Positions 12,780-23,061 of a stretch of DNA of 25,404 nt are shown here, one piece after another. Source of the DNA: Fonticula alba (Eukaryota > Opisthokonta > Rotosphaerida > Fonticulaceae); the NCBI RefSeq assembly GCF_000388065.1, contig NW_009242971.1:1614784-1640187 (forward strand). The letters are read 5' to 3'. The notes beneath the pieces are model-generated. The model searched no databases and had not been told where the DNA came from. It saw only the letters and a program-made list of their open reading frames with translations. The number at the start of each line of letters is the position of its first letter. Position 1 is the stretch's first letter. The translations under genes and the position numbers were made by a program.

Positions 12780-12988
12780 CGCGGCCATCTTGGACCATTG
12801 GTCCGGTCCCAGCCTACTTGAATGTCTCTGCACTTGGGGGATGCCGGGGGCATGTGCAGGGGAAGCCATCCATCCCCACACCGCCCGCCACCAAGGATTG
12901 AGCCAAGTGCCCAGCGCGCCGCCCGCCACCAGATAGATCCACCGGTCAAGAAGGTGTGCCGCGGTCTGCAGCAAGAGCCCCCACGCCA

Positions 12989-13010
12989 ACGTGCGCGCAC
13001 GCGCGCGCGC

Positions 13011-13056
<46 letters not shown>
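12989..13056. repeat. 68-bp alternating purine-pyrimidine tract (CG block then GT repeat)
   Basis: A CG-rich alternating block (12989-13012) runs without interruption into a GT repeat (13013-13055). Not one step breaks purine-pyrimidine alternation. It sits in the ~408-bp spacer between the tRNA 5' end and the Tctex1 stop codon; the rest of that spacer shows no gene. Confidence 0.95.
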
Positions 13057-13057
<1 letters not shown>

Positions 13058-13194
13058 TGTTTGCCGTGTATTTTGCGTGTATCAATGCTTGTGAGGAGGT
13101 GGGAAATGCAAATGGATATGCAAGTGCAAAGGGGCCAAATGGCAGGGTCCCCTGGGCGAGAAAAGGAAGACCCTGGCAAGCGGGCCCCGGGCGC

Positions 13195-14032
13195 CTAATG
13201 GGTCAGAATGAACACCGAGCAATGAATGATGAAGTTCTCCTTTTATGCGAACAGCGGCGGCGGCGGCGGCGGCGGCAGCGGCGGATGCCCCTGGTCAGTA
13301 TCAATGCGCCAGCTAGCTCAAGAGGGGAGTTCAAGCAGGATGGAGACAAACAAAGTGACGGCGAGAGGAGAAGAAGAAGAAGAAGAAGAAAAAGAAAAAG
13401 AAGAAGAAGAAGAAGAGGGAGGTGGCCAGAGCGCGCACATTTTCAAACAGCTCCTCAACATGGGCATCCTGGCTGGCATCCCAGTAGCAGAGCGCCTGTG
13501 CGCTGTGGAGGGAGATGGACACAGGTCACAGACAAGCAAGTCAGACACACGGGCAAATGAGAGGTACCAGGGAAGCCCAGAGCACAGGGGCGTCGGGCCG
13601 TGCATTTGGCCACCGGACACGCACTTGATGCCGTTGGTGCTGTTTTTCGACCGCTTCACACTGAAGGTGTTGACAATGAACTTGTACTTGGTCGAGGAGT
13701 GCTCTGGGGCCCCGGACAAAGACCAGCGTAGAAGCGGTGCGAGGGGGAGGTAGGGGGGGAGGGCGGGGAAGACAGCCACACGAACAGTTAACAGACCATG
13801 CAACAGGACAGAAACAGCCGGGGGAGGGGAAGAACCAGCGTCCAAGAGGAAGATCACACAACGAACCCTTGAGCTGCTCGAGGACCTCACTGGAAATGCG
13901 CCTCGACAGGCCCTCCTCCGAAACGGCGGGCTGCTCGTCGCCAGACGACACGATCGACTGCGACCGGAGCGACGCACGGACAATATGCCGCGAAAGCTCG
14001 ATAAAGGCGTCCAGTTCAGCACGAGAGGTCAT
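13195..14032 (-). CDS. DYNLT1: Tctex1-type cytoplasmic dynein light chain (4 exons, 117 aa)
   Basis: Tctex1 light chains dimerize and bind the dynein intermediate chain and cargo on microtubules (family knowledge). Exons on the minus strand: 14032-13867, 13703-13625, 13502-13439, 13239-13195; donors GTTCGT, GTGCGT, GTGCGC; phases 1, 2, 0 agree, total 354 nt. Conserved pieces appear in order: the N-terminal helix region (ELDAFIELSRHIVRASL), SSEVLEQLK, TKYKFIVNTFSVKRSKNSTNGI, ALCYWDASQD, and the last beta strand ENFIIHCSVFILTH. These line up with KYIVTCVIMQKNGAG, SCFWDSSTDG and the C-terminal strand of animal DYNLT1, and the total length is close to the usual 113. The last exon has only 45 nt, so automated prediction may miss it; without it the C-terminal dimer strand is lost. 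The start ATG at 14032 is the first in the frame after a stop-rich leader. Confidence 0.93.
13240..13438 (-). other. Tctex1 intron 3 with (TTC)n and (GCC)n
   Basis: GTGCGC donor and AAAG acceptor. On the transcribed strand a TTC-rich tract (complement of 13366-13417) is followed by a GCC-type repeat (complement of about 13254-13285) near the acceptor. Frames stay open over the TTC tract, giving a false poly-Phe or poly-Ser tail if the intron is missed. Confidence 0.88.
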
Positions 14033-14872
14033 GACGCGGGGGGCTGGGCAGATGCGCTAGGAGATGCTGAGGAAAGAAAGTCCGAAGTAGGGGGGAGAGA
14101 GAGGGAGGGAGGGAGGGACAGAGGGGAAGAGAGAGAGAGAGAGAGGGAGGGAGGGACAGAAAGGAAGAGAGGAAGATAGATGCCGGCCGCCCCGCAACGA
14201 GTCGGGCGCATCCCTCGTCGGGCTGTCGTTTCAAGATGTCCGCCCATCCGGACGCGGGGGCCTCGAAATGCATGCCGGTGTCTCCTGGGGGGGGGGAGGG
14301 GGGAACGTGCCACCTCCCAAGACCAAGCAAGTAGACTGGAAGAGAGAGGGGCCAGGGCGCATGCCGCGCAGCCCCCTACACACCGGTGGTGCCGACTCTC
14401 GGCCCTCGGCCAGCCGGCCGGCCTCCCGCCACCTACGAGAGGGGCAGAAACAGGCAGGACATTAGATTGTCTTGATCATGCTGTGCATCACGTTATTCGC
14501 CTTCCGCGTGTGACGCCGCGGGAATGCCGCCCGAGGTTGTCCGTCGGCAGAAGGCCCCTCATGGAGCGCGAACATGTTTGCAGGGGCCAGGAGCGCGGGC
14601 AGCAACAAGAGAGGGGAAGATCTATTTCTCGTGACGCGCGGCACCAGACAATGTGCGGCCCGCCGATCGGCAAGGAGATGTGGGGAGTGCCCGAATGAGG
14701 GCACGCCCAAGAAAGAGAGGGGAGGCAGAAATGTGATGCTGCCACCAGGTGGCGCTTCAAAGAGATGAGAGAGAGAGAGAGAGAGAGAGAAAGGAAGGCG
14801 GGGAGATATCATATACACAAGGACATGGGGTCAGCATCCACCCACCCCACCCCCCGGCACCACGGGCGCTGG
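14033..14872. other. Spacer between Tctex1 and the kinase 3' end
   Basis: This holds the Tctex1 promoter side and the kinase 3' UTR. AG repeats occur at 14096-14175 and 14766-14792. On the minus strand, the CT repeat followed by CATCTCTTTGAAG (about 14790-14755) looks like an intron 3' end, so an intron in the kinase 3' UTR or an unrecognised small exon at about 14755-14462 is possible. I recognise no protein in it. Confidence 0.45.
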
Positions 14873-15738
14873 CTAGAGGGTGGCAAAGTAAGTTTTGCCC
14901 GACCATGCGGAGGAGTCGGTCGCAAGGGACGCCGGGCCGGGGTCGCCAGCCGGCGAGGAGAGAGACGAGGAGGAGGAAGAGGCCGAGGATGAGGAGGACC
15001 CGCCGGGGGAGGCCAGATCCGAGCCGTCAGCGCGCGACGCCGGCGTCGGCGCCAACTGAGGCGGCACGAGCATCACATGGTCGACCATCTCCCGGTCATG
15101 GTGGTGTGGCGAGAGGCCGGCCGAGGGGGAGCCCCCCGTGGCCGGTGGATGCGGCGCCTGGCCCACCGGGACCGGCATCGGCAGGGGCAGGTGGAATGGG
15201 CCTGGCCCGGGCAAGAGCGCCGGAGCAGGCGCCCCAGGCGAATGCTGATGCGGCCGATGCAAATGCAAGGGGAAGAGATCGCGCTGGAGCCAGCTCCCGG
15301 CGAGGATCCCCCCGCCTCCGCCAGCGCCATTGCCCCCGCCGGAGGCAGGGGCATCATCCAGCGAACTGGACCGGGTGTGCGGTGTAACGGCCGCCGCACT
15401 CCCGGGGGTGACGGCCGCCGCCGCCGCCGCCGCCACATTGGCCCCGCCACTTCGGCGGATCGGCGACATGAGTGGCATCACCGGTGAGGTGGCTTTGCCC
15501 GAGCGCAATGGTCCGGGCGAGCCAAAGAGCGCCGTTGACGAGGACGACCGCAGCCGCCGGCCGGGGGTCCCAGTGCCGGCGCCAGTGCCGCGCATGCTGG
15601 GGTGCTCATCGCTGTGGGACTTCTGGTGCGCCGAAGGGGGTCCCAGCGTCCCGGAATACTCCATGGAGAAGGGAGCCGAGTCGGCGCGCAAGAAGGGTCG
15701 CCGGGGGCCGGAACTGGCGCTGCTGCTGCTGCTGCTGC

Positions 15739-15809
<71 letters not shown>

Positions 15810-18800
15810 TTGTTGTTGTTGTTGTTGCTACTGCTACTGCTGCTGCTGCTGTTGCTGCTGCTACTGCCGCCGCTGCCGCTGCCGCTACCGCTGCCATTGC
15901 TACGGCTCGGACCAGTGTCAGAGCTTCCACCACCGGCGGGCGGTGCATCCGGGCCAAAGGAGTACCCGGGCACCGGGACATTCCCCGGGGAGAAACCCAA
16001 AGCCGGGCTGGATCCCGGCAACAGAAGGGCATGGCGCGGCCCCGGCGGCGGGGAGGCCGTCGGCGCGGCCACCGGCTCACCGGGCAAAAAGAAAAACCGC
16101 CCGGTGCCGGGCTCCGGCGGCGAAACCGGCGGCGGTGACACCGGCCCCGTGGCCGAGGGCGAGGGCTGGGGGGATACATGCGGCGAAGGGAGCAACAGCG
16201 GGGCGATGTTTCGGATGGCCGGCCGGTCGGTCCGGTCGTCGGAACCCACCTCCCCGATGTCGGCCACCAGCTGCTGGTCCCAATCCGACGCCGAAAAGGA
16301 GGACGATGAAATCTCCGAATACATGGATGACAGCCGCTGATACAGCAGTGGCAGCGAATCGGACGAACAGCTGGACATGGCGGACGAGGCGGTGGGCGCC
16401 TCGCCGGCCGACCGGGGCCCGAGGGCGGCCGACGCGCTGATGCTCCGGCGAAAGGGCGGCACCACGGTCGAGCCAGCTGGCCGACCCCCGACACCCACCC
16501 CGGCAAAGGCGGCTCCCCCGGCGACGCCGGAGCTGCCAGCTCCACCGCCGGTCGCCAGGAAACCGCCACCGGCCGGGGGATCGCCACCGCCGGACCTGCC
16601 GCCGGGGGGGCCGCCCGCCGCATCCGGCGCCCCGCCGGCGGGGCTGCCAGCCAGCGGCCCCTTCCCCAGACCGGCCGCCCCATTGGCGGACAGCTCGTCG
16701 CGCACATTGGCAAAGACCGCTGCCGAGGCACTCGAGAAGGGCTCCGCCGCCAGGGCACGCAGTTGGGTGCTGTCCTGTCCCACCGGGACCAATCGCACGG
16801 CATCCAGCTCCCACGTGTCCTGGAAGACCGGACCACAGCGACTGTCCAGGGCCAAGAGCGAGGCCACCACCCCGGAAGCCGCCCCCATGGGCCAGCCGCC
16901 AGGAGGCTCCTCCGGCAGGGTTCGGGCCCCGGCCGGGCCGCCGCCGTCGCCGCCTCGGCCACGGGCCGCCTCGGCCACTTGATCCAGGGAAAAGCCCAAC
17001 TGGTCGAGCTTGACCAACAGCGCCCGAAGCAGGAAGGCATCCGGCTGCGGGCCCGGGGGCAGCCCCGGTGCGGCGACCATCGCGCAGTCCAGCTGCTGGA
17101 TGGCCCGATTCACCAGGGCCACAATGCCATCGGCGGCAGCGCCCGCGCTGGCCGGCCGAAGGTCCGGATCGGCGCGCATCAATCGGCACACCGTCCGGAT
17201 GAAGGTCTCCGAGCGGTCGATGAAGAGACACACCGTGAAGTCGTCCGACCGCAGCCGGCCCAAATCCTGCGTCGTGGTCGGGCTTGGCTCCAGCACCGAC
17301 AGATACATGAACAGGGCACCGCAGGCGAAGAGATCCGCCCGGGCCAAGTCCAGTCGGATGGTCGGGTCCTCGCGCAGGACCGAGGACATCGGCACCGTGG
17401 CCGAGCCGCCGGCTGCCGCGTGCTGGCCGCGCAGGTGCGCCCGCAAGGTCGTCAGCGAGATGATCTCCGGCGCCAGGTACAGCCTCGACCCCTCGACCAC
17501 ATTGGTCCGGGGAGTGTCGCGCGGGACCGCCAGGCCGAAGTCCGCCAGGCGCACGGCCCGCGGATCGGCCGAGCTGAGCAGCAAGTTCTCCGGCTTGACA
17601 TCCAAGTGGGCGAAGCCCAGCGAGTGCAGGGCCTCCAACGCCCGCAGGGTCCCGTGCAAATAGCACCAGGCGTCCGCCTCGTCAAGCACGCGGTTTTGCT
17701 TCTTCAGACCATTCATAATGTCCGACAGGCTGGCAGCAGAGCAGCACCGAGCGGGGGTAGAGAAGCGGCGGCGTGGCCGCGGTCAGCGAACGGCCACCGG
17801 GCGCACTGGGTGGGAGTGGAACTGGAAGGGAGAAATAGGACGCACCTGCCAACACACAGCTCTGTGGCGATGTAGAATATCCGGTCCTGCTCCCAGGCAC
17901 GCTCGATTTGCAGGCAAAAGGGCGCCCCGCGAAGCTTGAAGAGGACCGAGATCTCGTCCAGCGCACGGCGGCGCTGGGTATTCCCGGAGTATGGGACCAA
18001 GAAGCACTTGACAGCTACCAAGTGCCGGGCCTGGGCCGGGGGGATGCCACCATTGTGCAGAACCAGCTGCCCGGTTGGCAGGCGCAAGCTCCCGGCCAGC
18101 ATGACGTCCTCCTCCCCGGACCCGGAGGAAACCGGAGACCCGCCCCCATCCGAGGAGCTGGAGGAGGAGGACGAGGAGGACGAGGAGGGATCGGTGGACA
18201 TGAGGTCCCCGCTGTCGACCGGAGGAAACTCCGGCCCCGACAGCGCGTCCTCCAGGTCATCGTCCGAGGGCGAGGGGGCCGCCGCATCGCCGGACCCGAA
18301 CCCACTGTCGGATCCACGCATGGCCGCATCGGCCTCCTCCTGATGCAGCAGCATGCCGAAGTCCATGGCCGAGGCCGAGCCAAAGATCAGGGGTGCGGCT
18401 GGCTCGCCCGCGGAAAGGCCGGGCATCCCCGACAAATGGTCCTCCGCGTCATCGCTGTCGTGCTCGCTTTCCTCCGGCAACGGAACCGGCACGGCCAGAA
18501 GGTCCAAGCCTCGGCCACCAAAGGTCAGGTGCTGCCGGTCGCCGACATGCAGCAAGCTGCCCGTCGGGCGCTGCAACATGCTCGGCTCTTCGAGGTAGGA
18601 GCCCGACAGGGCAATGCCACCCGGGCCGGCCGGGCGCCGCCGGGCAAAGGGTCGGCCAGGGGCCAAATGCGAGTTGGAGAAGGTAGCCACGTACACCGCG
18701 GCGAAGTCGCCGCGGCCAATTTCCACAAAGCTCCAGGACGACTGTGCGACCGGGGCCCCGGTGACCGGGTCCCACCGGAGCCCCGATCCGCACAAGCATC

Positions 18801-19374
18801 CCGGGTGAGGCCGAGGCGAGGCATCGCCGGACGATGTGCCACCGGGCTCGAGGGGCCGAGCCTGGGGAAGCGTCCCGGCCAGGGGCGCCCGGCTGACCGG
18901 GCCCTCATACAGGGCCTCACTCAAGGCGCCGAGCCGTGGACCGGGCATACCCTCGCTCGGGCCGAGCCCGGGCGAGGAGGACCGATCGCGCACGGGGAAC
19001 TCCGGCGCCGATTGCCGGCGCAGGGGAGACCGATTCCGGTAGACACATACCTGACCGGTGTCATCGCATCCGGTGCAATCCCGGTGCGAGGCCACCAGGG
19101 GGGACATCTGGGCCGGGGGCGCGGTGGAGGCCGCCAGCGTGACCGGGGGCGCCGGCCGGCAGACGCAAATGGCCGGCGGGCCGGCCGGCTTGACACTCGG
19201 CTGGAGCATCTGGTCGAAGATCGAGGAGAAGTAGTTCGATTGCGACAGGAAGTGCGTCTCAATGAGCGGGTAGGCGGAGCCCTCATTGGGCAGGGGAGCC
19301 GGGGCCAGGGCTACGGCATGCCACAATCGGTGCCAGGGAGTTGTCAGTACCATGGACAAGGGGGTAGGCGGGGG

Positions 19375-19417
<43 letters not shown>

Positions 19418-20506
19418 GAGGAGGCGGACGCACGGCCAGGCGCCATGGTCAGGCGGATCGGGTGCCAGGAGAAGAGAGCCGTCCCAGGCCGGGTCAATTG
19501 CGGCTTCTTGATCGGGGGATTGTGCGCGGAGCCATTGCCGCTGCCGCTGCCGCTGCCGGCGTTGCTGACGCCAGGCGATGCGACCACACCGGCACCGGTT
19601 GCGGCCGAGTGACGGTGGTGAAGGTGGAGACGACTCTGCGCCGGGAAGGCCCCGGCGCCAAGACCGAAGCCTGGGTCCGATCCGGGCGCCGCATTCCGAT
19701 GCGGCACCGAGTGCAGCGGTTGACCGGGGGTGGCATGAGCAGACGGGGTGACCATGGTCGCCTCGGCGGTCGCGGCCGCCGCCGCCGCCGCAGCAGCAGC
19801 AGCAGCAGCGGCCGCTCGGGCCGTCATGGACGTCGGGTCCGGCATCGAGGAGGACAACGGCCGGGGGAGGAGGCCCGGAGCCACAGTGGCTGATACTGGA
19901 GGGGAGCCCGGGCGAAGGCCTCCCACCAAGGGTCCAGCCCGGCCACTGTCGGCATCGGCAATGCCGCTGGCGATGGTGGCTGCACCGCCGGCACCATCAC
20001 TGCCATTGTCATTGTGGCTGCCGCTGCTGTCGTTGGAGGCGGTGGCGGTGGCGTCGCTGCCACCGCGCCAAAGACCACCACGCACAAGTGGCGCCAGACC
20101 GCGGATGCCGGCCATTTGGTGTGATAGACTGGACCGCCGCCGGCCGAGCGAGGCAAAGAGCTGCCGGGCGGCGCTCGGCTGGGCGGACCCCGATGCCCGA
20201 GCCGAGGCCTGGGAAGTGGAGGCCGACGGGGGCGCCGGAGCTTGCAGGCGATCGGCCCCAATGAAGCGCACCACGCCGGCTGCCGCCGGGAGGAGATTGC
20301 GGAAGGCACTGATCTTGGAGCCGAGCCCGCCGCGCGAGACCGGAGCGGGCGCGCGCACTGGTGCCGGCGCCGGCGCCGGCACCGGTGTACCTCCCTCGGG
20401 CGGTGTGTGGCACGGGGACGACAGGTCCATGCTCGGGGAGCTTGAGGGAAGGTGCTCATATGACAGGGCCAGGCTGTGCCCAGTGCTCAGGCGAGAGAGC
20501 GGTAGG

Positions 20507-20547
<41 letters not shown>

Positions 20548-22313
20548 AGGTGGGGGGGGAGGTGGCGGCGGTGGCGGTGACGGGCAGCTAGACGATGGAG
20601 CCGAGGATAGGCACGAGAAGAAGGGGGACGAGGAAAAGGAATGGCCCCCGGTCGAGTTGAAGGGCGAATCACCGGGCAAGGGCCCGGCGCCGGGCATCGC
20701 ATGAGACACATCCGTCGGCATGGCCAGGCGCGAAGCCGGGGCCGGGGCCGGGGCCGCAGCCGGGGCTGGGTCCAGGTCGACCGGGGCCGCCTCAGTCGGA
20801 GCCCCGGCCATGGAGCTGGTGGCCGACCGAGGGGCCATGCCTTCGCGGCTCCGCCGCCGGCGGATCAGCTGTCGCCGGAGGAAGCGACGCTCCGTGTGCC
20901 CGGTGGCCGGGGTGCTGGGCGGATGCTGCCACGGCCGGGCCGGCAGGGCTAGGATGAAAGGGGACGAGCAATTTAGACGCAAACACCGCGGTGAAGAAAG
21001 GGCAGGCAGGCCGGCCGGGGTGGGGTCGCCATCGGTCACAGGCTTGGCCAGGTCCACCACCGACGGTATGGCCAGATTGTAGGCTCCCATCAGATGCTGT
21101 GCCTCGGAGAAGGGAAGCTCACCGCCGACGCCGGCGCCAGCGCCGCCGATGGCCGGCGGGCAGGTGAGCGAACTCGCCCGGAAGGAAGCCTCCAACAGGG
21201 ACATGGACGAACGGCCGGGCAAAAAGCCAGGACCTCCGGGGGGACCGGGATCGGCTGCCCCGGGCGATGGGCCGCCCGCGGCCGCCGGGCTGCAAAAGGG
21301 CAACCCGAAGCTCGGGCAGACACAGCGCCCGGCGATCGACTGATCTTCCCCCTGCCCGGTCGGCCGGTAGAGCATGACCGAAACACAGGGACCGTGATTG
21401 GGGATCGGGGCACCGGCAGCAGAGCCAGCAGCCCCGGGCCCAGAACCCGAGATCGAGCCCTGGCCAAGGCTGGCATGGGGCTGCCGGACAAAGAGAGGCC
21501 CGGCCGTCCGGCAGGGGGACGGCGCATCGGCCCCGGCCGGGGCGGCGGAAACCCCACCGGCCGTGGCAAAAGCCGCGGCAGCATTCCCATGCAGGGCCGC
21601 ACGGTGGCCCATCCCGGCAGGGCCCCCGGAGGCATCCAGCGAGGAGGACAGCGCCGGACCGAGCAGGGGCCCGATGGGCGTGGGAAATGCCCCGGCCGAT
21701 GGCCAGAAGGATCCGGAGGACAGGAAGCCCGAGTCATAGGATTGTGACCGGTGCACTAGCACCGGGGACTCGGTGTCAATCGGCGCACGCTCGAAGCCCT
21801 CCTGATAGGGCCGCGGCGAGGCGAACGTCGTGCCGGCCGGGATCGGGATGGAGGGGCTGGCGGGGCTGGGCCGGCCTCCCACGGTGGAAGCCCCCCCGGC
21901 CGGGGGCTGCAATGACGAGGGCATATGCCGCGCCGGGGAGAGAACCGCCGTCGAGGGGATGCCGGGATCGCCGCCGGTCACCGGGGACGGACGCCGACGG
22001 AGGGCCGACGCATGGAGGGGCCCCAGGTCTGGCTGCTGGGCCTGCGAGAGCCCCTGCGACAGGGAGGACACGAAGCCCGGGTGGAACCCCGGGCGCCCGG
22101 GCACCGGGAGAGCCGGAGCCCCGGGGAAATTGGGGCTCGTGCTGGGCACTGGATGAGGCAAGGGACGCAGCCCGGCCAGCAGGGACGGCGAGGACAACAG
22201 GGGGACAGGCCCCGGGGCCGGTGAAGCCGCAGCCGGGACACTGATGCCAGCAGTGCCATGGCCGCCACCCCCGGGATCACCAATGGCACTGATGTTGCTG
22301 ATGTTGCCAGCCA

Positions 22314-22347
<34 letters not shown>

Positions 22348-22773
22348 CGGCGGCGGCGGCGGTGACGGCGACGATGGCGGTGGTGGCGGCGAAGTGGAAA
22401 TCCGATAAGGGGCGGGACGCTTGGCAGCGGCGCCGGCCGACGGAGCAGCGGCCAGCAGATCCCCGGACGCCGGCGGTGGCGTGGAGAAGGATCGTGGCCG
22501 GCGTTCGGCCAGCGGCGACCCCAGGCGCTTGGTCCCATGGCGGAAGGACCGGAGGAGGTTCTGCGTGGGGGTCAGCTGCGAGGCCTCTTGGTTGGCGGTG
22601 GTAGGCAGCCGCTCGGGGAATGGAGATGCAGTGGTGCCGGCCCCGGCTCCGGCAGTGGTGGTGGCGCTTGGGCTGAGGGCGGCCGAAAGGCCGTCGGTCC
22701 CGATGCCACTGCTCGGCGAAAGAGGCGACAGGGGCGAGTGTGGCGGCGGCGAAAGAGAGGCCCCATCGCTGCC

Positions 22774-22827
<54 letters not shown>

Positions 22828-23061
22828 GCCATCATCGCCCGAGATGGGCATCGCGATGTCCGGCGACTGGGTGATGATCACAACCGGCACAGGCCGAGCC
22901 CCAAACGGGTGCGGGTTCCCCGGCGACCGAGGGGCATCGAGAGGCTCGGCCGGGTAAAAGCGCGATCCGGATGAGCCTGGCGGGAGGCCGGCCCCCTCGG
23001 CCTGAGCGGCGGCCGGCCAGGTGCCTGTCGACCAGGCGGTGTTCGGGTGTGGTGGAGCCAT
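14873..23061 (-). CDS. wee1: Wee1/Myt1-family CDK-inhibitory protein kinase (3 exons, ~2649 aa)
   Basis: Family members phosphorylate the Tyr/Thr-Tyr site of CDK1 and hold cells before mitosis. Exons: 23061-19434, 19310-17846, 17729-14873; donors GTGCGT at both introns; phases 1 and 2 agree. The kinase domain spans about residues 1403-1905: glycine loop EIGRGDFAAV (1406-1415), lysine K1644 in VAVK, helix-C E1662, IERAWEQDRIFYIATELC, then across intron 2 GSLSDI, HLDVKPEN (D1741, N1746), DFG (1761-1763), LAPE and DLRPA. The AWE, ELCxGSL and HLDVKP motifs match Wee1/Myt1, closest to PKMYT1 by eye. No membrane segment follows the domain, unlike animal Myt1. About 219 residues separate beta-2 from the VAVK lysine. 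N- and C-terminal regions (about 1,400 and 740 residues) are Ser/Pro/Gly/Asn-rich. Family members are usually several-fold shorter. The start at 23061 (MAPPHPNTAW) is chosen because CA-rich leader-like sequence precedes it; an in-frame ATG at 23295 is the alternative. Confidence 0.9.
15718..15870 (-). repeat. Ser/Asn-coding trinucleotide repeat in kinase tail
   Basis: GCTGTT/GCTGCT units on the plus strand encode alternating Ser-Asn and runs of Ser and Asn at about residues 2318-2370. Other frames read as poly-Leu or poly-Cys on the plus strand, which are shadows. Confidence 0.9.
17730..17845 (-). other. Kinase intron 2
   Basis: The GTGCGT donor lies after the codons for ATELCVG plus AG, and the CCAG acceptor comes before CCTGTCGGAC. 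Splicing produces the ELCVGSLSDIMNG hinge region, which matches the Wee1/Myt1 hinge and confirms the junction. Confidence 0.93.
19311..19433 (-). other. Kinase intron 1, in-frame 123 nt, with (CT)19
   Basis: The donor is GTGCGT at 19433 after the codons for RLTMAPG, and the acceptor is GTAG at 19312-19311 before LAPAPLPNEG. It holds a CT repeat (complement of 19377-19414) and C-rich sequence. At 123 nt it has no frame shift and no stop, so it is hidden inside one long ORF; donor match, pyrimidine tract and phase argue that it is spliced. Confidence 0.82.
20506..20585 (-). repeat. Poly-proline coding (GGC)n/(GGT)n tract in kinase
   Basis: A GGC-rich run on the plus strand encodes close to 28 prolines at about residues 825-852 of the kinase N-terminal region. 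Confidence 0.88.
22317..22347 (-). repeat. (GAT)n Ser-coding repeat in kinase N-terminus
   Basis: Ten GAT units on the plus strand encode a Ser run (ATC/TCA type) next to a Pro-rich stretch. Another Ser run comes from the GCT repeat at about 22782-22825. Confidence 0.85.

Larger units (their letters stand above)
12713..12786 (-). tRNA. tRNA-Arg (anticodon ACG)
   Basis: The minus strand folds as a full cloverleaf. The acceptor is GGCCGCG with CGTGGTC (two G-U pairs), the D arm GCTC/GAGC, the anticodon arm CCTGA/TCAGG with loop CTACGGA, and the T arm GTGTG/CGCAT with loop TTCGAGC. The body is 73 nt plus discriminator A at 12713. The anticodon ACG lies at 12752-12750; the first A would be expected to become inosine and read CGN arginine codons. 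No intron interrupts the anticodon loop and no CCA is encoded, as usual in eukaryotes. Confidence 0.97.

Noticed and set aside
15472-16440. Cys-rich and Leu-rich repeat proteins on the plus strand
   Set aside because: These are out-of-frame readings of the Ser/Asn repeat in the kinase gene on the other strand.
20949-21039. Possible intron in kinase exon 1 (pyrimidine tract and CATCCTAG acceptor at 20949)
   Set aside because: No nearby GT gives a usable length that keeps the frame, none fits the GTNCG donor pattern, and the frame reads through without it.
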